Part shown: in pieces, positions 43,347-51,356 of the stretch
Layout of the letters: every line of letters starts with the position of its first letter
How positions within the stretch are numbered: the first letter of the stretch is position 1
DNA from: Clostridia bacterium
GTDB taxonomy: Bacteria; Bacillota; Clostridia; Christensenellales; Borkfalkiaceae
NCBI GenBank assembly: GCA_017399185.1
Contig: JAFQEA010000002.1
Coordinates: 1-64,000, forward strand
Direction: 5' to 3'
DNA length: 64,000 nucleotides
Translations under genes and position numbers: made by a program
The notes under the pieces: model-generated
What the model was told of the DNA's origin: nothing
Database searches by the model: none
What the model saw: only the letters and a program-made list of their open reading frames with translations

Positions 43347-46043
43347 TTATGCACGTTTTTTGCGCTTTTGTGCCGTTTTCGCTCTTTTAGCCCCACTTTT
43401 TGATTTTTTAGTCTTACCTTGCCTAAACATAATACATCTATATACGGCTTTATATAATTCACTGAACGGCACGATCAACATACATAAAAACGCAATTTTG
43501 AGTGCGGCTTTTACGCTTAAAGAATGCGTACCGAAAAACCACGGCATATAGCCAATTAATATAATATGCAAGCTAAAGGTTAATAAAATCATAGCAATTA
43601 ATAGCTTATTACTAAAAAGCCCCGCCACGGCAGATTGGGTACGCGGCTCGCGACAGTTTATTGCGTTAAAAACCTGAAAGAACACAAACATCGTAACGAT
43701 AACCGCACTTTGCTTTAATGGTGTAAAGCCTAAAAAATTATATTTTTGTTGCAAGCAAACAGCAAGGCAGGTAACAAGTGAGTGGATACCAATCCTTACA
43801 AGCATCTTGCCGCCCAGAATATCCGCACTACGCTTTACAGGGTGCTTTCCGCTATAAACAAGCGGGCGTTTTTCAAGGGCAAGCGATAATGCAAGCGGGC
43901 CGTCCATTATTATGTTAAGCCATAAAAGCGTCGTGCTTGAAAACGGGCTTTCAAGCCCCATAAGCAAAAATGCAATAATTATGCTCATTGACGACAGATT
44001 AACCGTAAGCTGAAACATTATAAAGCGCTGAAAGTTTGCAAAAACGTTACGCCCAAACGATATTGCCTTTAATATTGTATTGAAGGAATTATCAAGTAAA
44101 ATAACGTCACTTGCCTGCTTTGTGATTTCAGCCCCGTCACCCATAGCAATGCCTATATCGGCGTGCTTTATGGCAGGCGCGTCGTTAACGCCGTCACCCG
44201 TTACCGCAACGACTTCGTCCATTTGCTGTAAAAGCTTTACCACGCGAAGCTTTGTTGCAGGGGTACTTCTTGCAATTACGGTTACTTTTTCTAAAATACC
44301 CTTAAGCTGGGTATCGGTTAAGCCGTCAATGTATTCTGCACTCATAACACTATCCTTTGACGTGTCAAGCCCAACCGCCCTTGCGATATATCTTGCAGTT
44401 TCAACGTTGTCGCCCGTTAAAATTTTAACCTTAACCCCAACCCTTTGGCAGGCTGTGATAGAATCCTTAACGTCATCGCGTAAACTATCACCTAAAACCA
44501 CGTACCCGTCAAAAACGTAGCCGCCGCCGTTATCGTGTGCAAAAGCCAAAAGCCTTGCACCCGTCGCCTGCTCTTTTGCCATTTCCTGCAACAGCTTTGA
44601 CTTTTCATCGCCGTAAAGCTTACATCTATCAAGCACAACTTCGGGCGCACCCTTTAAATAAAGCACGCTTTGGCCACCCAAAATTTGAAGCGTTTCCATA
44701 TACTTATACTTTGAAGAAAATGGCGTTTTCAGGCTTATAGCCCCACTTTTACGCATTTTTTTATAATCCAAGCCGCCTTTTTTTAACCAATGCAAAAGCG
44801 CACATTCGGTTTTAGAGCCGACTTCCAGCCTATCCCCCTTTTTGTTATCACGCCGCTTTACGCTTAACCTATCAAAAAGTTCTGCCGTGCTGTTTACAGC
44901 CATATTTTGCGTTATGTATTTATCGGTTATGGGCGCGGCATTTTTAAGGGTGTTTTTTGAAACCACGCTGTAAACCTGCATTTGATTTTTTGTCAGCGTA
45001 CCAGTTTTATCCGAGCAGATAACGCTTACCGCCCCGATTGTTTCGGTTGCGACAAGCTTTTTAATAAGCGCGTTGGATTTAGCAAGGCGCACAACGTTTA
45101 AGGTAAGTGACAGCGCAACGGTGGTCGGCAAGCCTTCAGGGACTGCAGCAACTATTAATATTATGGACTGGATAAATATATCCTGCACGCTTTCAAAGGT
45201 CACTCCCTTTAAAATAATTAGTCTTACAAGCGACAAAATGAACACAAAAGCCGAACACGTAACCCCAAAAATTGAAACCATTTTGCCTAGGCGCGCAAGC
45301 TTTTGGTTAAGCGGTGCGGATATTTTTTTGTCGCTGCCAAGGTCCTTTGCGATTTTACCAATCTCACCGCTGTCCCCTACGCTTGTTACTATGTAAGCGC
45401 CGTTGCCTTCCAATACGTATGTTCCGCCAAAAACCATGTTTGCCCTGTCAATAAGCGGCGTATCCTTGGGCAGAATAAGCCCGTGCTCCTTTTTTGCACC
45501 CTTACTTTCACCCGTCAGGGTAGATTCATCAACCTTTAAAAAGCTTGACTCAACCAGTCTGCCGTCCGCGGGTATTTTGTTTCCTGCTTCAATAAGAACA
45601 ACGTCCCCCACAACGATTTGGCTTGTTTTTAAAAGCAAAAGCTTGCCATTACGCATAACCTTTACCGTGCCCTGACTTTCAAGCCCACGTAAAAGCTCAA
45701 ACGCGCGCTGGCTTTTGCCTTCCATAATGACCGTTATAAAAACCGAAATAAATATGGCAATGAATATACCTATGCATTCATAAAACTCGCCGTCGCCGCT
45801 TTTTATCTGCCGCGCAATATTTATGCCTAAAGTGATTGCAAAAGCAAACAAAAGTATAATCATCATAGGCTCAAAAAGTGCGTCTATAACGCGATTAAAC
45901 AAGGTTTTCTGCTTTTTTTGCGACAAGATATTTTCGCCAAACTTTGCCTTGTTTTCCTTATACGCCTTATCGGTAAGCCCAATATTTTTATCAACGCTTA
46001 ACGCCCTTTCGACTTCCGCAACCGACCTTGTATATGCCTGCAT
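43347..46043 (-). CDS. P-type cation ATPase, calcium-transporter type
   Basis: 898 residues, P2-type. Cation_ATPase_N (residues 1-75), TGES actuator motif, PEGLP in transmembrane helix 4, phosphorylation site CSDKTGTLTKN, hinge TGDGVNDAPAIKHADIGIAMG, and six C-terminal helices. LLWLNIIMDGPLALSLALE in helix 6 resembles P2B calcium pumps. The C-terminus is strongly basic (TKKSKSGAKRAKTAQKRKKRA-like). Calcium export is likely, though manganese cannot be excluded. MRKSGAISLKTP is encoded by a partial palindromic element. Confidence 0.9.
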   Translation of the reverse strand: MQAYTRSVAEVERALSVDKNIGLTDKAYKENKAKFGENILSQKKQKTLFNRVIDALFEPMMIILLFAFAITLGINIARQIKSGDGEFYECIGIFIAIFISVFITVIMEGKSQRAFELLRGLESQGTVKVMRNGKLLLLKTSQIVVGDVVLIEAGNKIPADGRLVESSFLKVDESTLTGESKGAKKEHGLILPKDTPLIDRANMVFGGTYVLEGNGAYIVTSVGDSGEIGKIAKDLGSDKKISAPLNQKLARLGKMVSIFGVTCSAFVFILSLVRLIILKGVTFESVQDIFIQSIILIVAAVPEGLPTTVALSLTLNVVRLAKSNALIKKLVATETIGAVSVICSDKTGTLTKNQMQVYSVVSKNTLKNAAPITDKYITQNMAVNSTAELFDRLSVKRRDNKKGDRLEVGSKTECALLHWLKKGGLDYKKMRKSGAISLKTPFSSKYKYMETLQILGGQSVLYLKGAPEVVLDRCKLYGDEKSKLLQEMAKEQATGARLLAFAHDNGGGYVFDGYVVLGDSLRDDVKDSITACQRVGVKVKILTGDNVETARYIARAVGLDTSKDSVMSAEYIDGLTDTQLKGILEKVTVIARSTPATKLRVVKLLQQMDEVVAVTGDGVNDAPAIKHADIGIAMGDGAEITKQASDVILLDNSFNTILKAISFGRNVFANFQRFIMFQLTVNLSSMSIIIAFLLMGLESPFSSTTLLWLNIIMDGPLALSLALEKRPLVYSGKHPVKRSADILGGKMLVRIGIHSLVTCLAVCLQQKYNFLGFTPLKQSAVIVTMFVFFQVFNAINCREPRTQSAVAGLFSNKLLIAMILLTFSLHIILIGYMPWFFGTHSLSVKAALKIAFLCMLIVPFSELYKAVYRCIMFRQGKTKKSKSGAKRAKTAQKRKKRA
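44728..44754. repeat. Palindromic element, half copy in frame inside the P-type ATPase
   Basis: Reverse complement TAAAAGTGGGGCTATAAGCCTGAA, an exact left half of the element, in the nucleotide-binding domain of the pump. Confidence 0.72.
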
Positions 46044-46093
46044 TTATATCCCCTTATTACGTTACTATGTTTATATATATTAATAAGGGCAAC

Positions 46094-46123
46094 AAAAAAG
46101 ACCTGGCGGTTGTCCGCCAGGTC
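46094..46123 (-). terminator. Terminator of nrdR-lipoprotein operon
   Basis: On the minus strand GACCTGGCGG pairs with CCGCCAGGTC across ACAA, followed by TTTTTTG. Confidence 0.9.
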
Positions 46124-46136
46124 AAATAATTTAATT

Positions 46137-46760
46137 TTAGTTTGGTAAAATTTGCGTCGTGTTATTTTTAACTGCGTTTTCAAAAAGTGTTTTTACGTCG
46201 TTATAGACAAAAATACTTTGTTCGTCAATAGTGCAAAGTGCGCTGTGCTCAATTTGCTGTGCCTTAAGGTCTGCTTCGGTGTATTCGTTGCGTGACGTTG
46301 AAGTTGAAGTCGCCTTTTCGCCGTAAGTCTTAAGCGATATCTTAACCACTTTGTCCTTTGAGTCAACAACGACTACTTCGTTAACGTGGCAAGGACCGGT
46401 AAGGATAATTTTAACAGTTGACTGCGAGTAGGTTTTATCGGTTGAAAGCCTGAACCAGCCTTCTGAAGCTTCTAAAATTGACCTTGTTATCATAGCACTA
46501 CCGCTGTTTGAGCTACCAAAGTTATAGCCAACTTCAATAGAATCGCCTGCAATGCTGTCGATATTAATCCAGATTTCCCTTATAGGGTTTTCCCTTTGAA
46601 GACTATATTCAACGTAATAGGTTAAAGGCTCACCGTCAGCAAGCTCATATCTTTCAACGTTCCAGTAGGAATATTTTGAAGTTTCTTCCTTGCAAGCACC
46701 AAAAAGTGCAACAACCAATACTGCCGCAAAAAGTGCAGTCAACTTAATAAATTTTTTCAT
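46137..46760 (-). CDS. Lipoprotein, unknown
   Basis: 207 residues. Signal peptide with lipobox VALFGAC (lipidated Cys near residue 23), so anchored on the outer face of the membrane. The rest is beta-rich with many Ser/Thr, no recognised domain; it reads like a small galactose-binding-like or immunoglobulin-like fold, which is only a guess. The start shares one base with the nrdR stop (TAATG), implying coupling. No link to ribonucleotide reduction is apparent. Confidence 0.7.
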   Translation of the reverse strand: MKKFIKLTALFAAVLVVALFGACKEETSKYSYWNVERYELADGEPLTYYVEYSLQRENPIREIWINIDSIAGDSIEVGYNFGSSNSGSAMITRSILEASEGWFRLSTDKTYSQSTVKIILTGPCHVNEVVVVDSKDKVVKISLKTYGEKATSTSTSRNEYTEADLKAQQIEHSALCTIDEQSIFVYNDVKTLFENAVKNNTTQILPN

Positions 46761-47227
46761 TATCTATCTCCATTATTATTTTTCGTTATTTTTTCAATTT
46801 CAGCTAAAAAGGTTGAAAGGTCTTTAAATGAGCGGTAAACAGACGCAAACCTGACGTAAGCAACTTCGTCAAGAGCCATAAGCTGTTCCATAACAAGCTC
46901 ACCAATCTTTTTAGAAGAAATTTCTTCTTCCATTGAATTATAAACCTGCTTTTTAATATCTTCAACAAGTTTATCAATTTTATACATAGGCACGGGGCGT
47001 TTTTCGCACGCCTTAATAACGCCGCCCTTAATCTTATTGATATCAAAGGCCTGGCGCGTGCCGTTGGATTTCACAACTAAAATAGGCGTGGTTTCAACGG
47101 TTTCATACGTGGTGAAACGCTTACCGCATTCAACGCATTCCCTTCTGCGGCGGATTGTTTGGCCGTCTTCACTGGAGCGTGAATCTATAACCTTGCTGTC
47201 TTTACATCCACAATAAATACACTTCAT
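46760..47227 (-). CDS. nrdR: Transcriptional repressor NrdR
   Basis: ATP/dATP-sensing repressor of ribonucleotide reductase genes. 155 residues from the ATG at 47227 (AAGGGA upstream), the exact family length; an earlier in-frame start has no support. Zinc ribbon CIYCG/CVECG at residues 3-34, RRRRECVECGKRFTTYE, then an ATP-cone domain (VVKSNGTRQAFDINKIKGG). Confidence 0.96.
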   Translation of the reverse strand: MKCIYCGCKDSKVIDSRSSEDGQTIRRRRECVECGKRFTTYETVETTPILVVKSNGTRQAFDINKIKGGVIKACEKRPVPMYKIDKLVEDIKKQVYNSMEEEISSKKIGELVMEQLMALDEVAYVRFASVYRSFKDLSTFLAEIEKITKNNNGDR

Positions 47228-47280
47228 AATATCCCTTTTTTTATTAGTATTTCTTATGTAATACACCCCAAAAGCACATA

Positions 47281-47320
47281 AAAAAGTGTGTTTAATCGGC
47301 TTATAGGGGCATTTTTATAA
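47281..47320. repeat. Palindromic element upstream of the DUF1294-like gene
   Basis: AAAAAGTGTGTTTAATCGGCTTATAGGGGCATTTTT, reverse orientation, between divergent nrdR and the membrane protein gene. Confidence 0.8.
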
Positions 47321-47348
47321 AATTTTGATTTTTGTGCAAACTATAGTT

Positions 47349-47708
47349 ATGCTTATTTTTGTTAAGATAGTTTTTATCGTATTTTTGCTTGCAATAAACA
47401 CTTACGGCTTTTTGCTTGTCAAAAGACACAGCGAAGACGAAACCGATTCCCCTTGCAAGTCGGGCGCGGGCAAGTTTTTAATTTGCGCGCTTTTAGGCGG
47501 GGCGCTTGCAATTTACGTTGCAATGTTTATATATAAGTTCCGGCTTGACAGCCTTGTTATGATGGTGTTCGTGCCTGTTCTTATTGCGGTAAACGTGTTT
47601 TTTGCATTTATACTTTTCAGGGCAAACTTTGGCTTTGTTGTAAAGCCAAGCAATAGTATTTACGCCTTAAAAAATCTGGTTTTTGACTTTAAGCTAATCA
47701 ATAATTGA
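47349..47708 (+). CDS. Small membrane protein, DUF1294-like
   Basis: About 119 residues with four hydrophobic segments. The pattern INTYGFLLVKRHS, then FLICALLGGALAIYVAMFIYKF resembles the DUF1294 family (helix, short basic loop, LLALLGGSxGAxxG). The start is uncertain: the ATG at 47349 is used, while a TTG at 47325 is possible; neither has a good ribosome binding site. It overlaps the convergent gene by 15 bp. Confidence 0.55.
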   Translation: MLIFVKIVFIVFLLAINTYGFLLVKRHSEDETDSPCKSGAGKFLICALLGGALAIYVAMFIYKFRLDSLVMMVFVPVLIAVNVFFAFILFRANFGFVVKPSNSIYALKNLVFDFKLINN

Positions 47709-48464
47709 AGCGTTTTTCAAGATTTGCTCAACGCGTGAAATGTTATTATCGTTTTTGCGGTAATAAAGCGTTATATATTTGTACGCAAGGTATGCGCTTT
47801 TAATAAGCTTTGCGTTATCGCCAAAAAGCGTTGCGCGGAAAGCCGTATAAACGTCAACAAGCTCGGTTTTTTGCTTTACGTCAATTTTGTATTGCAAAAT
47901 AATTGCGCGTGTTTCATCTAAATAGGTGCCGATTTGCCTTGCGTCCTTTTTTGTAAGCGCGTAACTACGCTTCTGGCTTTCAGCGGCAGGCTTTACTTGA
48001 ACTTCTGCTTCCTTTGGCTCAACGTAAAATTGTTCTTCCATCATAGCCTTGGTTGCGTGCAGAATTTCCGTCCTGAAAGGAACTAAAACCTGCATTGTAA
48101 AGTTGCGGAACCTATCCGTGTTTTCACCTGCGTAAAAATATTTATCAAGAAGCGGTAAAAGCTCAATTTGGTTTGTGTTGATTTGATATAAAAGCCCGAA
48201 CACAAATGCTATCGTCGCGCGCGCGTCAGTCGGCGGAACGTAAGTACCCTTACCGAAGGTTTCGCCCGACACAAAGGATTTTTCATACTGGGCGTAAAAA
48301 TCAAAATCGTCAGTGCAATGCTCAATAAGCTTATAAAGCATTTTTGACGTTGAAAGCGTACGCATAAGGTCGGTCAATTTTTTATCTGACAAAATATAGC
48401 TTGAGTAAATTAATGCATCAATACATTTTGTAAAATTGTCAATAGATTGCCGTCTGGTTTGCAT
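47694..48464 (-). CDS. Conserved-looking hypothetical protein
   Basis: 256 residues, mostly helical, no transmembrane segment or recognised motif. The N-terminal half is rich in Asp/Tyr/Phe; a charged linker with EPKEAEVQVKPAAE separates it from a basic C-terminal half (YALTKKDARQIGTYLDETRA, ending in a Tyr/Lys-rich helix). A well-formed promoter at 48558-48586 supports expression. Function is unknown. Confidence 0.65.
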   Translation of the reverse strand: MQTRRQSIDNFTKCIDALIYSSYILSDKKLTDLMRTLSTSKMLYKLIEHCTDDFDFYAQYEKSFVSGETFGKGTYVPPTDARATIAFVFGLLYQINTNQIELLPLLDKYFYAGENTDRFRNFTMQVLVPFRTEILHATKAMMEEQFYVEPKEAEVQVKPAAESQKRSYALTKKDARQIGTYLDETRAIILQYKIDVKQKTELVDVYTAFRATLFGDNAKLIKSAYLAYKYITLYYRKNDNNISRVEQILKNASIID

Positions 48465-48557
48465 ATTTACCCCCTATAAGCTTTGCACAAAGATAATTTT
48501 GTCAGCTTGCGCCCTAAATCGGCTTTAAGAACCACAACAAATTGTGCCTACATAGAT

Positions 48558-48586
48558 ATTGTAACACAAAATTTGTTTGTTTACAA
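48558..48586 (-). promoter_or_regulatory. Promoter of the hypothetical gene 47694-48464
   Basis: TTGTAA (48586-48581), 17-bp spacer, TACAAT (48563-48558), minus strand. Confidence 0.7.
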
Positions 48587-48603
48587 ATTATTTTTCAATT
48601 TTG

Positions 48604-48632
48604 TTGATTTTTTTATAGATTTTATGTATAAT
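48604..48632 (+). promoter_or_regulatory. Promoter of the HPr-like/DUF4364/TSCPD genes
   Basis: TTGATT (48604-48609), 17-bp spacer, TATAAT (48627-48632). It fires away from the promoter at 48558-48586. Confidence 0.8.
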
Positions 48633-48715
48633 ATTTATGTTTAATTATAGTATAAGGCAAATTTTGGGGCTTGAAAAGGCTTTTACGGCAAACAAGTCCT
48701 TATTCGGTATGTTTT

Positions 48716-48943
48716 ATGAAGGTATTACAAATCAAATTAAGCTCGGGCGCGGACGTTAAAAAGTTTGAAAGCATCGTTCAGAACTACCCGCACGACGTGT
48801 ATTTAAGGGACGATTCTTACGCGGTTGACGCAAAATCGGTTTTGGGGCTATTCAGCCTTGACTTAAGCAAGCCGCTCAACGTGGAAATCCACGCTAACGA
48901 ATGCGACCAGCTTTTAGAAGAGCTTTCTGTTTTTTGTATTTAG
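48716..48943 (+). CDS. HPr-like (Crh-like) protein without the active-site histidine
   Basis: 75 residues from the ATG at 48716 (an upstream TTG is in frame, neither has a clear ribosome binding site). The C-terminal two thirds follow the HPr fold, with DAKSVLGLFSLDL aligning to the NLKSIMGVMSLGV segment around regulatory Ser46. The GxHARPA loop with His15 is absent. HPr relatives of this kind (Crh in Bacillus) act only in regulation, not in sugar transport. It could be a substrate of HprK encoded at 8509-9429; this is inference. Confidence 0.72.
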   Translation: MKVLQIKLSSGADVKKFESIVQNYPHDVYLRDDSYAVDAKSVLGLFSLDLSKPLNVEIHANECDQLLEELSVFCI

Positions 48944-48997
48944 TTCGATATTGTAATTTTAAGCCAGCTTTGACTACGTTTTTTGGGGGATTTTATC

Positions 48998-49522
48998 GTG
49001 CCAGTAAGGGGCAGTAATTCTATCAACAAATTAATATTGCTATTCGTTTTTGATAAGATGGAAATCCCACTTTCACAAGTTACCGTGGAAGAAATGTGTT
49101 GCCAGGAAAACGATTGGATAAGCTACATGGACTGCAAGCTTACACTTTCACATCTTATTGAAGACAAGTTTTTGTACGAAATCACAACGGGCGAACAGCC
49201 GCTTTACGCGATAACGCCAAACGGCAGGGTTTGTTTAGCCGACTTCTTTGTGAGCATCCCTATGTCAATAAGGGAAAATATTTCACTTTTCGTAAAGAAA
49301 AACCGTGTAAAGTACAGAAGAAAACAAGAATACATAGCCGATTATTTTATGAACAACGACGGGACGTATACGGTTTCACTTAAAATTGTTGAGCCTATCG
49401 GCGCACAGCTTGATTTAAAGGTAATTGTTCCGTCACGCCAGGTTGCAAAAAGCATTTACAAAAAATGGCCCGACAAGGCCGAAGCCTTATACGCAACCAT
49501 TTATGACCATTTGGTCGATTAA
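48998..49522 (+). CDS. DUF4364 family protein
   Basis: 174 residues from a GTG at 48998, chosen because GGGGG lies 8 bases upstream; a TTG at 48983 overlaps that site. N-terminal KLILLFVFDKMEIPLSQVT and LSHLIEDKFL resemble a winged helix; the C-terminal half (YTVSLKIVEPIGAQLDLKVIV) is a beta domain. This is the pattern of the clostridial DUF4364 family, presumed transcriptional regulators. Lies after the HPr-like gene on the same strand. Confidence 0.82.
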   Translation: MPVRGSNSINKLILLFVFDKMEIPLSQVTVEEMCCQENDWISYMDCKLTLSHLIEDKFLYEITTGEQPLYAITPNGRVCLADFFVSIPMSIRENISLFVKKNRVKYRRKQEYIADYFMNNDGTYTVSLKIVEPIGAQLDLKVIVPSRQVAKSIYKKWPDKAEALYATIYDHLVD

Positions 49523-49564
49523 TTTAAAAAATATTTCTAAATTAAGATACAAGGAGAGAAAACT

Positions 49565-49813
49565 ATGCAAACGTATGCAACAAAAGGAACGTGTTCAAGA
49601 CAAATTTTATTCGACGTAATCGATGGGAAGGTTTATAACGTAAAATTTATCGGCGGTTGCTTGGGTAACCTACAAGGCATTGCAAGGCTTGTTGAAGGCA
49701 GAGATATTGATGAAGTTATCACAACGCTTAAAGGTGTTAAGTGTAAGGGTAACACGTCTTGTCCTGACCAGCTTGCAACAGCTTTACAAACTTATAAAGA
49801 AAAACATCAATAA
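49565..49813 (+). CDS. TSCPD domain protein (TIGR03905 type)
   Basis: 82 residues. The naming motif is present as NTSCPDQLA, with conserved Cys in KGTCSRQI, GGCLGN and GVKCKG. Related to the C-terminal domain of vitamin B12-dependent ribonucleotide reductases; the stand-alone form is of unknown function. AAGGAG lies 8 bases before the ATG. Confidence 0.9.
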   Translation: MQTYATKGTCSRQILFDVIDGKVYNVKFIGGCLGNLQGIARLVEGRDIDEVITTLKGVKCKGNTSCPDQLATALQTYKEKHQ

Positions 49814-49860
49814 TAAGTTACATATTATTATATAATAATGTACTGCAAATTTAATTAGAA

Positions 49861-49888
49861 ACAGCGCCCGACAATGGCGCTGTTTTTA
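49861..49888 (+). terminator. Terminator of the TSCPD gene
   Basis: ACAGCGCC pairs with GGCGCTGT, followed by TTTTTATC. Confidence 0.88.
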
Positions 49889-49921
49889 TCTTATATCAAA
49901 TCAAAAACGCCGCGGCTATTA

Positions 49922-50116
49922 GCGTGATACTCTTAACGGAGTATTCACGCTAAACGATGTTTGCCCTTGCGGGCAAATGATGTTGACTTCGTCAGTGATG
50001 TTCACTGCGTGAATGATGTTGTGCCTTCGGCACAGTGGGCAAACATCACATCACTGTGAGCTTTAGCGAGCAACATCATTATGAGCGTAGCGAATAACAT
50101 CACTTTTGCGATAGCA
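49922..50116. repeat. Array of mini-hairpins separated by GATGTT / AACATC
   Basis: It opens with GCGTGATACTC/GAGTATTCACGC, then short stems GCCC-TTGC-GGGC, GAC-TTC-GTC, CAC-TGC-GTG and GTGCC-TTC-GGCAC, each followed by TGATGTT. The second half carries AACATCA or ACATCAC after GAGC-GTA-GC-like stems. GATGTTTGCCC (49956-49966) is the exact inverse of GGGCAAACATC (50038-50048), so the halves can also pair with each other. Confidence 0.85.
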
Positions 50117-50127
50117 AATACATCACT

Positions 50128-50184
50128 AACAGAAAAAGAGCAGACATACAAGATTTTCCGTCTTGCGTGTTTGCTCTTTCTGTT
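50128..50184. terminator. Long hairpin, likely terminator
   Basis: AACAGAAAAAGAGCA...ACAAGA pairs with TCTTG...TGCTCTTTCTGTT, about 24 bp with few mismatches. It may end transcription from the membrane protein gene on the minus strand. Confidence 0.6.
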
Positions 50185-50194
50185 TGTAATAAGG

Positions 50195-50305
50195 GTTTGG
50201 GCTTAGCCCATACTGCATTTGTCCAGACAAATGCGATGCTTGCACTTTTATGAAAGTACAAATTCTCCGCTAAGGACATCACCCTTTGTCGGGTGGTTTT
50301 AATCA
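50195..50305. repeat. Second small-hairpin group
   Basis: TGGGCTTAGCCCA, GCATTTGTCCAGACAAATGC, TTGCACTTTTATGAAAGTACAA and CACCCTTTGTCGGGTG follow each other with short linkers. The layout resembles a multi-hairpin mobile repeat rather than a terminator. Confidence 0.65.
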
Positions 50306-50313
50306 GTAAAATA

Positions 50314-51258
50314 TTATACGTCGATTTCGTCCAAAAAGTCTGCAGAACCTGCATCCTTTTTGAGCTTGTTAGGCGTTTCAATAGTTTCAAAGTCGATAAA
50401 GTATTTAACACCGTCAAGGTGGCATTTTAACACGTGCTGCATTGTTGCAAAGAATATTTGCGTAAGCGGTACTGATAACAATAAACCAACGCCCAAGGTT
50501 GTTAAGAACATTGAAACGTTAATATAGCAAGCAAGCATTACGCCAACAAGGAATGAGCAGAATACTATACCGAAATGTCTGTCAATAAGCTTATTAACAA
50601 ACAAATTCTTAATTGGCTCACCTGCAACGACAGACGGTCTGAAGAGCGCGGTTACAACAAGGAATAAGGTATAAAGTGTAACCGTGATTGCAAAGCCTAA
50701 CGCGATTGCAAAAATGAATAAGAAATGGTATGTATAAACCGCAACTAAAACGCCCAAAATCAGCGAGACTAAAAATGCAATGATTTTTAAGATTGCATAG
50801 ATTGCTTCAAACGCGAGTGATTTTTTAAGTCCCCTGAAGAAAGCTTCAAAAAAGCCAAGCTTGGTCATTGTGGACATTTTTGCGTAAATCATTGAAGATA
50901 CCGTGTAGGTACAGGTTGCATTGATAACCATGATAACGTACCCGACAAGGCAAACGCAGATAAACAACCAGATATTATCAACGAACTCAACCTTTAAAAG
51001 ATTGGTAAAGGCTTCAAAGCTTTCTTTAAGCTCAATATTTGCTTTAAAATCGCCGTGCAAAAAGCCCTGCCAGATTTCCTTTATCGAGCCGATAAGCGCG
51101 TTGAATTCAGCACTATGGATAACGCTATCCAAAATAGCATCAGTTAAAAAGTACATTGAAACAAAGCCAACAACCCATAAAACAAGCCTAAATACCATTG
51201 ATTTAAACACAACGTTCAAGTTGTTAAGAACAATTTTTAAGGTGTTTTTAATTAACAT
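50314..51258 (-). CDS. Polytopic membrane protein, unknown
   Basis: 314 residues from the ATG at 51258 (AAGGAG upstream). About six to eight transmembrane helices with an extracytoplasmic segment of about 60 residues after the first, and a cytoplasmic Asp/Glu-rich tail (DAGSADFLDEIDV). No family is recognised. Follows the surface protein gene by about 100 bp with a hairpin between, probably one transcription unit with partial read-through. Confidence 0.7.
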   Translation of the reverse strand: MLIKNTLKIVLNNLNVVFKSMVFRLVLWVVGFVSMYFLTDAILDSVIHSAEFNALIGSIKEIWQGFLHGDFKANIELKESFEAFTNLLKVEFVDNIWLFICVCLVGYVIMVINATCTYTVSSMIYAKMSTMTKLGFFEAFFRGLKKSLAFEAIYAILKIIAFLVSLILGVLVAVYTYHFLFIFAIALGFAITVTLYTLFLVVTALFRPSVVAGEPIKNLFVNKLIDRHFGIVFCSFLVGVMLACYINVSMFLTTLGVGLLLSVPLTQIFFATMQHVLKCHLDGVKYFIDFETIETPNKLKKDAGSADFLDEIDV

Positions 51259-51305
51259 ATTTATCTCCTTACCCAAAGGGTGGTGTAATAAAAGGTTTTT
51301 AATGA

Positions 51306-51335
51306 AACAGGACTCGTAAAAATGCGAGTCCTGTT
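51306..51335 (-). terminator. Hairpin between surface and membrane protein genes
   Basis: AACAGGACTCG pairs perfectly with CGAGTCCTGTT. The following T run is imperfect (TCATTAAAAA), so attenuation or mRNA stabilisation is as likely as full termination. Confidence 0.6.
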
Positions 51336-51356
51336 GAAAGGCAGTATTGCCTGATA

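Larger units (their letters stand above)
49814..50313. other. 500-bp intergenic region packed with hairpins
   Basis: After the TSCPD gene terminator, the region holds the GATGTT/AACATC hairpin array (49922-50116), a long hairpin (50128-50184) and a second group of small stems (50195-50305). No gene is supported. Confidence 0.7.

Noticed and set aside
43347-46043. Frameshift or truncation in the P-type ATPase
   Set aside because: All catalytic motifs and helices are present in one continuous frame of normal length; only the C-terminal Lys/Arg tail is unusual.
49922-50116. Possible CRISPR array from the regular GATGTT spacing
   Set aside because: The constant part is only 6-7 bases and the variable parts are self-complementary stems, not spacers.
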